Shown piece after piece: positions 15,971-25,034 of a stretch of 36,004 nt of DNA. Made by a program: the position numbers and the translations under genes. The notes beneath the pieces are model-generated. The model ran no database searches, had not been told where the DNA came from, and saw only the letters and a program-made list of their open reading frames with translations. Origin of the DNA: an uncultured Romboutsia sp. (GTDB taxonomy: Bacteria > Bacillota > Clostridia > Peptostreptococcales > Peptostreptococcaceae); NCBI GenBank assembly GCA_904418825.1, contig CAJFPU010000008.1, forward strand, positions 1 through 36,004. The letters are read 5' to 3'. The first letter of the stretch is position 1. Each line of letters begins with the position of its first letter.

Positions 15971-17134
15971 ATGATAAATAAATTAAAAGCTGATTTTAAA
16001 AGAATATTTGAAAGAGAAAGTGAAGATGTATTTTTCTCTCCAGGAAGAGTTAATTTAATAGGAGAACATACAGATTACAATGGAGGTCATGTATTTCCTT
16101 GTGCATTATCATTTGGTACTTATGGGATAGTAGCAAAAAGAAACGATAAAAAAGTTAGAATGTATTCTTTAAATTTTGAAGATATAGGTATGGTAGAGTT
16201 TGATTTAGATTCTATAGAATATGATAAAACTCATGATTGGGTAAATTATCCAAAAGGAGTAGCAAAAGTTATACAAGATAAAGGAAATGATATAGAACAT
16301 GGTCTTGATATATTAGTATACGGAAATATACCAAATGGAGCAGGTCTTTCATCTTCAGCATCACTTGAATTACTAATGGCAGTTATATTAAATGATACAT
16401 TTAATTTTAATATAGATATGGTAGATATGGTTAAATACTCTCAAGAAGCTGAAAATAACTTTATCGGTGTTAACTGTGGTATAATGGATCAATTTGCAAT
16501 AGGTATGGGACAAGATAGATGTGCAATATTACTTGATTGTAATACATTAAAGTATAGATATAGTGAAATAAATATGGAAGGATATTCAATAGTTATAGGA
16601 AATACTAATAAAAGAAGAGGTCTAGCAGACTCTAAATATAATGAAAGAAGAAGTGAGTGTGAAAGAGCATTATCTAATCTTCAAACTAAATTAAATATAA
16701 AATCATTAGGGGAATTAACAGAAGAAGAATTTGAAGCTAACAAAGAATTAATAGAAAATGAAATAGACAGAAAAAGAGCAAAACATGCTGTATATGAAAA
16801 TCAAAGAACATTAAAAGCTGTTAAAGCATTAGAGGAAAATAATTTAGAATTATTTGGACAATTAATGGTTGGTTCTCATGTTTCTTTAAGAGATGACTAT
16901 GAAGTTACAGGAATAGAATTAGATACATTAGTTAGTTTAGCACTTAAGCAAGAAGGTGTAATAGGTGCTAGAATGACAGGTGCTGGATTTGGTGGATGTA
17001 CAGTAAGTATAGTTAGAAATGAAAATGTAGGAGATTTCATAGAAAATGTAACTAAAGGATATGAAGAAGTAATAGGATATGCACCAACATTCTATGTTGC
17101 AAATATATCAAATGGAACTAGAAAAATAGGATAA
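15971..17134 (+). CDS. galK: galactokinase
   Basis: The 387-aa GHMP kinase carries the galactokinase signature [15 protein letters not shown] at residues 25-39 and the phosphate loop G-A-G-L-S-S-S-A-S at 123-131. The C-terminal [12 protein letters not shown] motif is also present. It phosphorylates alpha-D-galactose to galactose-1-phosphate with ATP, the first Leloir step. GAAGGAGTATTGAG precedes the ATG. First gene of galK-galE-galT-galR; the next gene follows after 25 bases with its own GGAGGG site. Length is standard. Transcription should be controlled by the three operators upstream. Confidence 0.97.
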   Translation: MINKLKADFKRIFERESEDVFFSPGRVNLIGEHTDYNGGHVFPCALSFGTYGIVAKRNDKKVRMYSLNFEDIGMVEFDLDSIEYDKTHDWVNYPKGVAKVIQDKGNDIEHGLDILVYGNIPNGAGLSSSASLELLMAVILNDTFNFNIDMVDMVKYSQEAENNFIGVNCGIMDQFAIGMGQDRCAILLDCNTLKYRYSEINMEGYSIVIGNTNKRRGLADSKYNERRSECERALSNLQTKLNIKSLGELTEEEFEANKELIENEIDRKRAKHAVYENQRTLKAVKALEENNLELFGQLMVGSHVSLRDDYEVTGIELDTLVSLALKQEGVIGARMTGAGFGGCTVSIVRNENVGDFIENVTKGYEEVIGYAPTFYVANISNGTRKIG

Positions 17135-17159
17135 ATATAACTTATTAGGAGGGAATAAA

Positions 17160-18149
17160 ATGTCAGTATTAGTTTGCGGTGGAGCAGGATATATAGGAAG
17201 TCACACAGTTTATCAGCTTATAAAAAATAATGAAGATGTTATAATCGTAGATAATTTACAAACAGGTCATATGGATGCAGTTCATAAAGATGCAAAGTTT
17301 TATAAAGGTGATATAAGAGATAAAGAATTTTTAAGAAGTGTATTTAAAGAAAATGATATAGAAGCAGTTATACATTTTGCAGCTAATTCTTTAGTTGGAG
17401 TAAGTATGACTGATCCTTTAAGTTACTTTGATAATAATGTATACGGAACTCAAGTATTACTTGAAGTTATGGTTGAATTTGATGTTAAGAAGATAGTATT
17501 TTCATCAACAGCAGCAGTATATGGTGAGCCAAAGCAAATACCAATATTAGAAACGGACAATACTAATCCAACTAATACTTATGGAGAAACTAAGTTAGCT
17601 ATGGAAAAAATGATGAAATGGACTGACTTTGCTCATGGCATGAAGTATGTATCACTTAGATATTTTAATGTAGCTGGAGCAATAGAAGGTGGATTTATAG
17701 GAGAAGACCATACTCCAGAAACTCATCTTATACCATTAATACTTCAAGTACCTCTTAAGAAAAGAGAACATATAACAGTATTTGGAGATGATTATGATAC
17801 TCATGATGGTACATGTATAAGAGACTATATACATGTTATAGATTTAGCAAATGCTCATATAAAAGCACTTAATTATTTAAGAGCTGGAAATGATAGTAAT
17901 ATATTTAACTTAGGAAGTGGTAATGGATTTACTGTAAAGGAAATGATAGAAGCTGCTAAAGAAGCTACAGGAGAAGAAATAAAGGTTGTTATAGGAGAAA
18001 GACGTTTAGGAGATCCAGCAAAACTTGTTGCATCAAGTCAAAAAGCAAAAGAAATACTTGGATGGACTCCAGAATTTGATGATGTTAAGAAAATGATAGG
18101 GGATGCTTGGAATTGGCATAAAAATCATCCAAATGGATTTAACAACTAG
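17160..18149 (+). CDS. galE: UDP-glucose 4-epimerase
   Basis: A 329-aa extended short-chain dehydrogenase. It has NAD-binding G7-G-A-G-Y-I-G-S14 at the N-terminus, D31-N-L for the adenosine ribose, A-A-N-S-L-V-G-V-S, the S-S-T-A-A-V-Y-G segment with the catalytic Ser/Thr at 115-117, and Y141-x3-K145. The N-V-A-G-A and R-D-Y-I-H-V motifs for the UDP-sugar follow. It interconverts UDP-galactose and UDP-glucose. GGAGGGAATAAA precedes the ATG. Second gene of the gal operon; galT starts nine bases after its stop with GGGGGATATT as ribosome-binding site. Confidence 0.97.
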   Translation: MSVLVCGGAGYIGSHTVYQLIKNNEDVIIVDNLQTGHMDAVHKDAKFYKGDIRDKEFLRSVFKENDIEAVIHFAANSLVGVSMTDPLSYFDNNVYGTQVLLEVMVEFDVKKIVFSSTAAVYGEPKQIPILETDNTNPTNTYGETKLAMEKMMKWTDFAHGMKYVSLRYFNVAGAIEGGFIGEDHTPETHLIPLILQVPLKKREHITVFGDDYDTHDGTCIRDYIHVIDLANAHIKALNYLRAGNDSNIFNLGSGNGFTVKEMIEAAKEATGEEIKVVIGERRLGDPAKLVASSQKAKEILGWTPEFDDVKKMIGDAWNWHKNHPNGFNN

Positions 18150-18158
18150 GGGGATATT

Positions 18159-19655
18159 ATGAATATAAATTACGAAGTTAATAGATTAATAAATTTTGCA
18201 ATTCAAAATAATTTAATAGATAAGTTAGATGCAGTGTATGCATCTAACTTATTACTTGAAGTATTAAATTTAGATGAATTTGAAGAAGTTGAAGTTGATG
18301 AAAAACTTCAAACAGCAACACCTATACTTGAAAATATGTTAGATTATGTTGTTGAAAAAGGCATGATAGAGGATACAACAACTGAAAGAGATTTATTTGA
18401 CACGAAAATAATGAATGCTTTAATGCCAAGACCATCAGAAGTTATAAAAACTTTTAATGAAAAATATGAAAATAATAAAGAAGATGCTACTGATTATTAT
18501 TATAAAATGAGCATAGCTTCAAATTATATAAGAAAAGATAGAACTGATAAAAATATAGTATGGAAAACACCTACAGAATATGGTGATTTAGATATAACTA
18601 TAAACTTATCTAAACCTGAAAAGGATCCAAAGGATATAGCGAAAGCTAAGTTAATGAAATCTACTTCGTATCCTAAATGTTTATTATGTAAACAAAATGA
18701 AGGATTCAAAGGTAATATAAATCACCCAGCTAGACAAAATCATAGGATAATACCAATGGAATTTGCGGGAGAAAATTGGTTTTTACAATATTCTCCATAT
18801 GTATATTACAATGAACATTGTATAATACTTAATGCAAAACATACCCCAATGAAAATATATAGAAAAACATTTGAAAATTTATTAGGATTTGTAGAAAAAT
18901 TACCACATTATTTTGCAGGTTCTAATGCAGATTTACCAATAGTTGGAGGATCTATATTATCTCATGATCATTACCAAGGTGGACATTATACTTTTGCAAT
19001 GGAAACGGCTTTAGTTGAAGAAACTTTCAACGTTAAAGGATATGAAAATACGAAAGTTTGTCGTGTTAAATGGCCAATGTCTGTTATAAGACTTAGAGGA
19101 AAAAATAAAGAAGAAATAATAGATTTAGCAGAACATATATTAAATACATGGAAAACTTACTCTGATGAAAGTGTAGAAATATTACATGAAACAAATGGAG
19201 AACCACATAATACAATAACTCCTATAGCAAGAATAAAAGAAAATGAATTTGAACTTGATTTAGTACTAAGAAATAACCGTACAAGTGAAGTTCATCCAAT
19301 GGGTATATTCCATCCTCATAGTGAAGTACACCATATAAAGAAAGAAAATATAGGTTTAATTGAAGTTATGGGATTAGCTGTTTTACCTGCTAGACTTAAA
19401 GATGAATTAAATAGTTTAGGTGAACTTTTAGTATCAGGAGTTAAAAATATTGATGATAATGAAAACTTAAATCATCATGGAAATTGGTATAAATATATAG
19501 TAGAAAATTACAATGATATAAATAAAGAAAATGTAGATCAAATACTTAGAGATGAAGTTGGTAAAAAATTCTCTACAGTACTTGAACATGCTGGAGTATT
19601 TAAGCGTGATGAAGAAGGTATAAAAGCATTTAATAAATTTATAAATTCATTATAA
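18159..19655 (+). CDS. galT: UDP-glucose--hexose-1-phosphate uridylyltransferase, Firmicutes type
   Basis: The 498-aa length and sequence fit the Firmicutes GalT family (class 2), which is longer than the E. coli enzyme. The active-site segment S-H269-D-H271-Y-Q273-G-G is the equivalent of H-P-H-x-Q, whose His is uridylylated. Four cysteines near C-L-L-C-K (about residues 173-180) and further His-rich segments (H-P-A-R-Q-N-H-R-I, H-P-H-S-E-V-H-H) are family features. It transfers UMP between UDP-glucose and galactose-1-phosphate. Third gene of the operon, 13 bases ahead of the regulator gene with a GGAAG site between. Confidence 0.96.
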   Translation: MNINYEVNRLINFAIQNNLIDKLDAVYASNLLLEVLNLDEFEEVEVDEKLQTATPILENMLDYVVEKGMIEDTTTERDLFDTKIMNALMPRPSEVIKTFNEKYENNKEDATDYYYKMSIASNYIRKDRTDKNIVWKTPTEYGDLDITINLSKPEKDPKDIAKAKLMKSTSYPKCLLCKQNEGFKGNINHPARQNHRIIPMEFAGENWFLQYSPYVYYNEHCIILNAKHTPMKIYRKTFENLLGFVEKLPHYFAGSNADLPIVGGSILSHDHYQGGHYTFAMETALVEETFNVKGYENTKVCRVKWPMSVIRLRGKNKEEIIDLAEHILNTWKTYSDESVEILHETNGEPHNTITPIARIKENEFELDLVLRNNRTSEVHPMGIFHPHSEVHHIKKENIGLIEVMGLAVLPARLKDELNSLGELLVSGVKNIDDNENLNHHGNWYKYIVENYNDINKENVDQILRDEVGKKFSTVLEHAGVFKRDEEGIKAFNKFINSL

Positions 19656-19668
19656 GGAAGTAGTAACT

Positions 19669-20673
19669 ATGAAAATAACTATAGTAGATGTAGCAAAAGC
19701 TTGTAATGTTTCTGTAGCGACTGTGTCTAGGGTTATAAATGGTAATTATCCAGTAAAAAAAGAAACAAAAGAAAAAGTACTAAAAATAATAGAAGAGCTT
19801 CAATACAAACCTAACACACAAGCTAGAGATTTAATAAAAAAGCAATCTAGTACTATAGGTGTAGTAGTTCCCAGTATAAGTAATATGTTCTTTACCAATG
19901 TTATAAATGGTATAGAAAATTACTTTGAAAAGTCACAGTACTCAATATTTTTATGTACAACTGAACATAATAAAGATAAGGAGATATCAAGAATAAATGA
20001 ACTTATATGTAGAAATGTAGCTGGTATAATAGTTGTTGATCCAGGTAGAGATAATGTTAAGTCAAAATATTTTGAGAAAATAGCAGAATCTGTACCTATG
20101 GTATTTGTGAATAGACATTCAGAAAGTTCATATATATCATCAGTGTTTAATGATCAAGAAAATGGGGCAAGGATTGCAATTAATTACCTTTTATCTAAAA
20201 ATCATAAAAATATTGCATTTATTCGTGGAGATAATAGTTACTCTTATGATATAAAAGAAAAAGTATACAAAGAAATGATGAATGATATAAATAACTTTAA
20301 AGAAGAGTTTATAGTAAATATGGGTCATGGAAATAGTATACAAACAGTTAATAAATCTATGGAAGAAGGAATAAAGTTACTAAGTTCAAATAAAAATATA
20401 ACAGGTATATTTGCATGTAATGATCTTATGGCTATCGGAATTATGAATGCATGTAAAAAGCTTAATATAAAAATTCCAACAGATTTATCTATAGTTGGAT
20501 ATGATAATATTGAACTTAGTGAAATGGTAGAGCCTAAATTAACGACAATAGATCAAAATATGTTTTCATTAGGTGAAAATGCAGCTGTATTATTAAATGA
20601 AAAAATAGAAAATAATAATGAATATAGTAAAAGTATAGTACTGAGTAATCGTTTAATTAAAAGAGAAACTTAA
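19669..20673 (+). CDS. galR: LacI-family transcriptional regulator of the gal operon
   Basis: The 334-aa protein has an N-terminal LacI helix-turn-helix (I-V-D-V-A-K-A-C-N-V-S-V-A-T-V-S-R-V-I-N-G, residues 3-23) and hinge (Y-K-P-N-T-Q-A-R-D-L, about 47-56). A periplasmic-binding-protein-like effector domain follows, with G-V-V-V-P-S-I-S-N-M-F-F, G-I-F-A-C-N-D-L-M-A-I-G and L-S-I-V-G-Y-D-N. It is the last gene of the gal operon, so it probably represses its own operon through the three operators upstream of galK and is induced by galactose or a galactoside. The role is inferred from position and operator type. A 12-base operator core also occurs near its own 3' end (20644-20655). Confidence 0.9.
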   Translation: MKITIVDVAKACNVSVATVSRVINGNYPVKKETKEKVLKIIEELQYKPNTQARDLIKKQSSTIGVVVPSISNMFFTNVINGIENYFEKSQYSIFLCTTEHNKDKEISRINELICRNVAGIIVVDPGRDNVKSKYFEKIAESVPMVFVNRHSESSYISSVFNDQENGARIAINYLLSKNHKNIAFIRGDNSYSYDIKEKVYKEMMNDINNFKEEFIVNMGHGNSIQTVNKSMEEGIKLLSSNKNITGIFACNDLMAIGIMNACKKLNIKIPTDLSIVGYDNIELSEMVEPKLTTIDQNMFSLGENAAVLLNEKIENNNEYSKSIVLSNRLIKRET

Positions 20674-20707
20674 AACCTATGGGGAAAAATATCTCCATAG
20701 GTTTTTT
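20672..20707 (+). terminator. terminator of the gal operon
   Basis: AAAACCTATGG pairs with CCATAGGTTTT, then T-run; the stem overlaps the galR TAA stop. Confidence 0.92.
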
Positions 20708-20741
20708 ACGTACAAGGAAATTATATAAAAAAATTATTAAA

Positions 20742-20763
20742 GTTAAGGTTAAGTTAAGGTTAA
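20742..20763 (+). promoter_or_regulatory. tandem 11-bp repeat, candidate OmpR-type regulator site
   Basis: GTTAAGGTTAA occurs twice head-to-tail without a gap (20742-20752, 20753-20763), about one helical turn apart, 42 bases ahead of a secreted-protein gene. Winged-helix regulators of the OmpR/PhoB family bind exactly such 11-bp direct repeats near -35. The regulator at 8571 is one candidate but nothing links them directly. Confidence 0.5.
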
Positions 20764-20804
20764 AGCTAATACTAATATAAACAAAATAATTTAAGGAGGG
20801 TAAT

Positions 20805-21176
20805 ATGAAACTAAATAAGAAAAATATAATATTAGCATCAATATTAGGATTAACATTAGTAAGCTCTAATTTTAACCTATCAAATGCACAAGAGTTAAGT
20901 ACACAACCCAAAAACTCATGTGAGCAACAACATCCAAATTGTAAAATGATGCATAAAAAGAGTATATTTAAAGAAAGTATAGAGAAATTAGAATTAGAAG
21001 GTACTCTTACTCAAGATGATGTAAAAAATATAAAAAAATACTTTAAAGAGCAGATGATTAAGAAGGAAAAAGAAAAATCTATTGAACACGTTGAACAAAT
21101 GGTAAAAGATAATGTAATAACTAAAGAAAAAGGTGAAAAACTTAAACAAGCTATAACAAATAGCAAAGGAGAATAA
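20805..21176 (+). CDS. secreted small helical protein, 123 aa
   Basis: TAAGGAGGGTAAT precedes the ATG. Residues 1-28 are a Sec signal peptide (K-K-N-I-I-L-A-S-I-L-G-L-T-L-V-S-S) with likely cleavage after S-N-A-Q. The mature part has a short Cys/His/Met-containing stretch (C-E-Q-Q-H-P-N-C-K-M-M-H-K-K, about 39-52) that could bind a metal. It then holds two copies of a helix pair of the E-x-x-x-x-E-G-x-[IL]-T-x-[ED]-[DK] type (around 60-75 and 105-120), as in small cell-surface or Spy/CpxP-like proteins. Function unknown. The tandem repeat upstream suggests two-component control, so it may be part of an envelope-stress or metal response; this is inference. Confidence 0.8.
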   Translation: MKLNKKNIILASILGLTLVSSNFNLSNAQELSTQPKNSCEQQHPNCKMMHKKSIFKESIEKLELEGTLTQDDVKNIKKYFKEQMIKKEKEKSIEHVEQMVKDNVITKEKGEKLKQAITNSKGE

Positions 21177-21212
21177 AAATTAAGGAACTCTTTTAGAGTT
21201 CCTTAATTTTTA
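21175..21212 (+). terminator. terminator after the secreted-protein gene
   Basis: AAAATTAAGGAACTCT and AGAGTTCCTTAATTTT form a 16-bp stem ending in a T-run. Confidence 0.92.
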
Positions 21213-21327
21213 TTTATATTTAATCATTAAGTTATATTAGTTAAATTTGTCATATCAGTATAAGTAAATAGAATAATTTATAAATTAAATTTAAAATTAA
21301 TATTTTAGAATAATATTTTGTTAATAT

Positions 21328-22542
21328 TTATTTTTTATATCTTTTGCTATCTTTCTTAGTAGATTTCTTTTCTTTTGAGTCTTTAGGTTTTCTAGTTTGT
21401 TTAAATGCAGCATCAACAAGCTTACCTTCTCTTAAGTCTTTTTTCTTTATATCTATATTAAAGTTTCTCTTATAGTCTCTTATAGTAGATAGATTTTGAT
21501 TAGTAACTATTGATATAGCATCACCTTTTCTATTTCCTCTAGCAGTTCTACCACATCTATGCACATACTCATTTTTACTTGGTGGGAAATCTAAATTAAA
21601 TACATGAGTAACGTCAACTATATCAAGACCACGAGCAGATAAATCTGAAGAAACTAATATTTTAGATTTTCCTATTTTAAAGCTATTTAAAGCATTTTTT
21701 CTATCTTCTTTACTCATTTTCCCATATATACCAACAGCTTTATAGCTATGATAGTTTAATTTCGCAGTTATAACTTCTATACTATTTTCATCATTAACAA
21801 AGACTATAGCGCGTTTTGGATTAGTAGCAGCTATAGATTTTCTAAGTAATGTAAATTTATCACGTCTATCTCCATATAAATACATATGATTTATATTTGG
21901 GTTTATAGGTTCTTCATCTATTTTTATAATTTCAGGTTCTTTCATTATATTATTTAATATATCTAAAGTAGTTTCGTTTAAACTAGCTGAAAATCCTAGA
22001 AGTTGTCTATCTCTTAAAGTAGTTTTAATTATATCTTTTATAACCGACACATTATTTCCACTTAGTAAACTATCTACTTCATCAAGTATTATAGTTTTTA
22101 TAGTGTGTGCTTTTAATTTTTTTTGCTTTATCAAATCTAAAACTCTACCAGAAGTACCAACTACTATATGAGGTTTTATATTTTTTATATTTTTTATTTG
22201 TTTTTGGATATTTACTTCTCCGATTAAAGAGAATGCAGTAATATCTAAATTAGAATTAGATGATAAAAGTTTTGCTTGATCTGTTATTTGCATAACTAAT
22301 TCATGAGTTGGAGCAAGTATTAAAACTTGAGTTTCTCTTTTTGTAGAATCTATTTTTTCAAACATTGGAAGTAGATATGATAAAGTTTTACCACTTCCTG
22401 TTTGTGCATTTACTATTAAGTCTTTATTATCAAGTATTTTATTTATAGAAAGACTTTGAACTTTAGTAGGATTTATTATATTTTGTTTTTTTAATCCAGT
22501 AATTAAATCATTATTTAAGTTTAATTCATTAAATGTAGTCAT
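21328..22542 (-). CDS. DEAD-box ATP-dependent RNA helicase
   Basis: The 404-aa helicase core has motif Q (P-T-K-V-Q), motif I A46-Q-T-G-S-G-K-T53, Ia P-T-H-E-L and Ib T-S-G-R. Motif II is D154-E-V-D157 (Val in place of Ala of DEAD), and motif III is S-A-S (for S-A-T). Motif V A-R-G-L-D-I and motif VI H-R-C-G-R-T-A-R-G follow. After the core comes a Lys/Arg/Ser-rich tail of about 40 residues that probably grips RNA nonspecifically. It unwinds short RNA duplexes, for example in ribosome assembly, mRNA decay or cold adaptation. Shorter than CsdA/DbpA-type proteins and without a DbpA domain. AAAGGAG precedes the ATG on the minus strand. Monocistronic. Confidence 0.93.
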   Translation of the reverse strand: MTTFNELNLNNDLITGLKKQNIINPTKVQSLSINKILDNKDLIVNAQTGSGKTLSYLLPMFEKIDSTKRETQVLILAPTHELVMQITDQAKLLSSNSNLDITAFSLIGEVNIQKQIKNIKNIKPHIVVGTSGRVLDLIKQKKLKAHTIKTIILDEVDSLLSGNNVSVIKDIIKTTLRDRQLLGFSASLNETTLDILNNIMKEPEIIKIDEEPINPNINHMYLYGDRRDKFTLLRKSIAATNPKRAIVFVNDENSIEVITAKLNYHSYKAVGIYGKMSKEDRKNALNSFKIGKSKILVSSDLSARGLDIVDVTHVFNLDFPPSKNEYVHRCGRTARGNRKGDAISIVTNQNLSTIRDYKRNFNIDIKKKDLREGKLVDAAFKQTRKPKDSKEKKSTKKDSKRYKK

Positions 22543-22856
22543 ATATTTCTCCTTTGTTATTTATATATATCTAATTATACACATATTACATCAAAAATTA
22601 CACTAAATAAAATATAAAGTGAGATTTTATAATAACAATATTTAAGATTAATTTTAGGATTTTATATATATTTAGTATTAATACTAATAATTAAATTTAA
22701 ATATGCACAAAATAGTATAGAAAAAAATAATGTTATATATAATTAAATATTATATAAAATATCATTTAAAATATAACAAATTATGCTAAAAAAGTATAAA
22801 TTATGATAAAATATATGCTATAGTTATTTTAAATATAATGTGCAAGGAGGAAAATA
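22543..22856. other. gene-free divergent region between helicase and ldh
   Basis: Very A+T-rich. It must hold both promoters. An imperfect 21-bp direct repeat, AAATTATGCTAAAA and AAATTATGATAAAA, lies around 22780-22812, just ahead of ldh, and TGTTATAT / ATATAACA form a loose inverted repeat further up. I saw no Rex-type TTGTTAA-N4-TTAACAA site. Confidence 0.4.
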
Positions 22857-23801
22857 ATGAAAAAGAATAAAGTTGTAATAGTTGGAACTGGTATGGTAGG
22901 TATGAGTTATGCTTATTCTATGGTAAACCAAGGTACTTGTGAAGAACTAGTTTTAATAGATATAGATAAAAAGCGTGCAGAAGGAGAAGCAATAGACTTA
23001 AATCATGGACTTAGTTTTGCACCTAGAAAAATGAATATATATGCAGGTGATTATAGTGATTGTAAGGACGCATATATAATATGTATAACAGCAGGTGCTA
23101 TACAATTAGAAGGAGAAACTAGATTAGATTTACTTCATAAAAATACTAAGATTATGAAGTCTATTATGAGTGAAATAAAAAAATCAGGATTTGATGGAAT
23201 AATACTAGTTGCTGCTAATCCAGTTGATATAATGACTTATGTTTGTTGGAAGCTATCAGGATATGATAAATCAAAGGTAATAGGGTCAGGAACAACATTA
23301 GATTCAGCAAGACTTATGTATACATTAAGTGAAAGATTAGATGTAAATCCTAAAGATATAAATGCATATGTTATGGGAGAACATGGTGATTCTCAATTTG
23401 TAGCATGGAGTTATGCATTATGTGGAGTTCAGCCAATATATCAAATTGCATCAAGAAAAGATAGTAAAATAGAATTTGAAGATTTAGATAAGATAGAAGA
23501 TGAAGTTAGAAATATAGCTTATAAAATAATAGAATGTAAAAAATCAACGTATTATGGAATAGGTATGGCTCTAACAAGAATAACTAAGGCAATACTTGAA
23601 AATGAAAACAGTATACTTACAGTATCATCATATTTAAATGGAGAATATGGTCATGATGATGTATATATTGCTGTACCAAGTATAGTTAATGAAAATGGTG
23701 TAAGAAAAGTTATTCATCTTCCGTTAGATACTGAAGAAAAAGAGAAGTTAGATAAATCTATTGAAATAATGAAAGAAAACATAGATAAACTAGATATTTA
23801 A
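22857..23801 (+). CDS. ldh: L-lactate dehydrogenase
   Basis: The 314-aa NAD-dependent enzyme has the N-terminal nucleotide fold G-T-G-M-V-G-M (10-16) and acidic D35-I-D for the ribose. The substrate loop A-I-Q83-L-E-G-E-T-R89 has Gln at the specificity position (lactate rather than malate dehydrogenase). A-A-N-P-V-D follows, and G-S-G-T-x-L-D-S-A-R152 holds the pyruvate-binding arginine. The catalytic histidine is H176 in G-E-H-G-D-S. It reduces pyruvate to L-lactate, regenerating NAD+ in fermentation. The P to I and K to L changes in the loop are mild. CAAGGAGGAAAATA precedes the ATG. Monocistronic. Confidence 0.93.
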   Translation: MKKNKVVIVGTGMVGMSYAYSMVNQGTCEELVLIDIDKKRAEGEAIDLNHGLSFAPRKMNIYAGDYSDCKDAYIICITAGAIQLEGETRLDLLHKNTKIMKSIMSEIKKSGFDGIILVAANPVDIMTYVCWKLSGYDKSKVIGSGTTLDSARLMYTLSERLDVNPKDINAYVMGEHGDSQFVAWSYALCGVQPIYQIASRKDSKIEFEDLDKIEDEVRNIAYKIIECKKSTYYGIGMALTRITKAILENENSILTVSSYLNGEYGHDDVYIAVPSIVNENGVRKVIHLPLDTEEKEKLDKSIEIMKENIDKLDI

Positions 23802-23848
23802 AATTTGAGATTATCTTAATTTAATTTTAAATATAATTATAAAATAAC

Positions 23849-23891
23849 TTTAACAATAATATTTTATTTAAAATATAATATTATTGTTAAA
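23849..23891. terminator. 15-bp perfect inverted repeat after ldh
   Basis: TTTAACAATAATATT (23849-23863) pairs with AATATTATTGTTAAA (23877-23891) around a 13-base loop. The stem is A+T-only apart from one C-G pair and no clean T-run follows; probably the 3' end of the ldh mRNA. Confidence 0.5.
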
Positions 23892-24003
23892 TTCAAATAA
23901 ATATATTTTAACACAAAAATAATATCGAAATTGCTTATATATTGATATTTTGTTATAATCATTAAGGTAAAATATAGAATAACAAAATTTGGGGGAGCTA
24001 AAA

Positions 24004-24222
24004 ATGAGAGAAAATAAAGATAGCTTAATAGGGTCGTTACTAAATGATGGAAATTTGTATAGACTTATATGCACAAATTGTGAGTCTGTATCAATTCAGA
24101 TAACTCAAGACAATGAGCCAGATTATAAGTGTCTTGATTGTGGTGGAAAATGTATTATGCTTAAGCAATTTTTAGCAGATAAAGAAGATATTATCTTTTC
24201 GTTGATGGGGATAAGAGACTAA
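24004..24222 (+). CDS. small zinc-ribbon protein, 72 aa
   Basis: The ATG at 24004 is preceded by GGGGGAGCTAAAA; an in-frame ATG at 23989 overlaps that site and is rejected. The protein has C-T-N-C (about residues 22-25) and C-L-D-C-G-G (about 42-47), the four ligands of a zinc ribbon, within short beta strands (Y-R-L-I-C, V-S-I-Q-I-T, Y-K-C). A C-terminal helix follows. No other domain fits in this length. Zinc ribbons of this kind bind nucleic acid or protein; the target is unknown. Monocistronic with a strong terminator. Confidence 0.8.
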   Translation: MRENKDSLIGSLLNDGNLYRLICTNCESVSIQITQDNEPDYKCLDCGGKCIMLKQFLADKEDIIFSLMGIRD

Positions 24223-24242
24223 AAGATAAATTTAAAATTGTA

Positions 24243-24290
24243 AAATACCCTATATAGATATTAGCTTTAAATTTAATCTATATAGGGATT
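24243..24290. terminator. bidirectional terminator
   Basis: ACCCTATATAGATATTA pairs with TTAATCTATATAGGG with one bulge. It separates the zinc-ribbon gene from the convergent membrane-protein gene. Confidence 0.8.
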
Positions 24291-24292
24291 TA

Positions 24293-24847
24293 TTATATAT
24301 TATATTTTTTTATATAATATATAATCATTAGTATACTACCAAATAAAGCATCTATCATATCTTGTATAGTATCTGTAAGCCCACCTTTTTGAGTGTTCAT
24401 TTTAAAGAATGTATCTAATGAGTATTCAATTATCTCACAAATAGATGCAAATCCCATTGCAAAAAAGAAAAGTAAAATAACTACTAATAAACTTTTATTA
24501 AATAGATTCACTTCTAAAGCTTTAATAATATTAAAACCAATCTTAACAGTTATAAATCCAGACCAAAAATGTAAAAAATCATCATAGTGTTTTATGCTAT
24601 CATAAAATTTAAATGAAGATCCAAAAACTAAACAAAATAATATGAATAAACTTCCAACTATATAAAGACTATTATCTAATATGATAAAATTTTTATAATA
24701 TATCCACCTAAGAATTAAATTTATAATAAATGCAATTGTACATAGACTTGAATTTGTATAATCTTTGCTAAATAAAAAATATCCTATAGAAATTATATAA
24801 ACACTATATATAATTATGTTAAAATAATTTATTTTTTTTGAAATCAT
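24293..24847 (-). CDS. DUF2238/YjdF-like integral membrane protein
   Basis: The 184-aa protein has about five membrane segments. The diagnostic parts are H87-Y-D-D-F-L-H93-F-W-S-G-F between two helices, E138-x-x-E141 in C-E-I-I-E-Y, and G-G-L-T-D-T-I-Q-D-M-I-D-A-L-F-G (155-170). These match the conserved His/Asp/Glu pattern of the YjdF (DUF2238) family, whose members are small membrane proteins of unknown function; the polar residues in the membrane suggest metal or lipid-head chemistry. The Shine-Dalgarno on the minus strand is weak (AAAAGGTTGG). Monocistronic. Confidence 0.75.
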   Translation of the reverse strand: MISKKINYFNIIIYSVYIISIGYFLFSKDYTNSSLCTIAFIINLILRWIYYKNFIILDNSLYIVGSLFILFCLVFGSSFKFYDSIKHYDDFLHFWSGFITVKIGFNIIKALEVNLFNKSLLVVILLFFFAMGFASICEIIEYSLDTFFKMNTQKGGLTDTIQDMIDALFGSILMIIYYIKKYNI

Positions 24848-25034
24848 AAATATACCAACCTTTTTATTTAATAAATTAAAATTAATTATATCTATATTAT
24901 GTACAAGATTATTAATATTTATTTTACTTATTAGAGATTAGATATTTTTTATTAAATAAAATATTTATTTTAGAAATTATTAAGTATTTATAATAATATA
25001 AATATATATATGATATTTATTATAGGGGGATAAT

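Noticed and set aside
22543..22856. Rex operator upstream of ldh
   Set aside because: No TTGTTAA-N4-TTAACAA or TTGTGA-N6-TCACAA-like palindrome is present.
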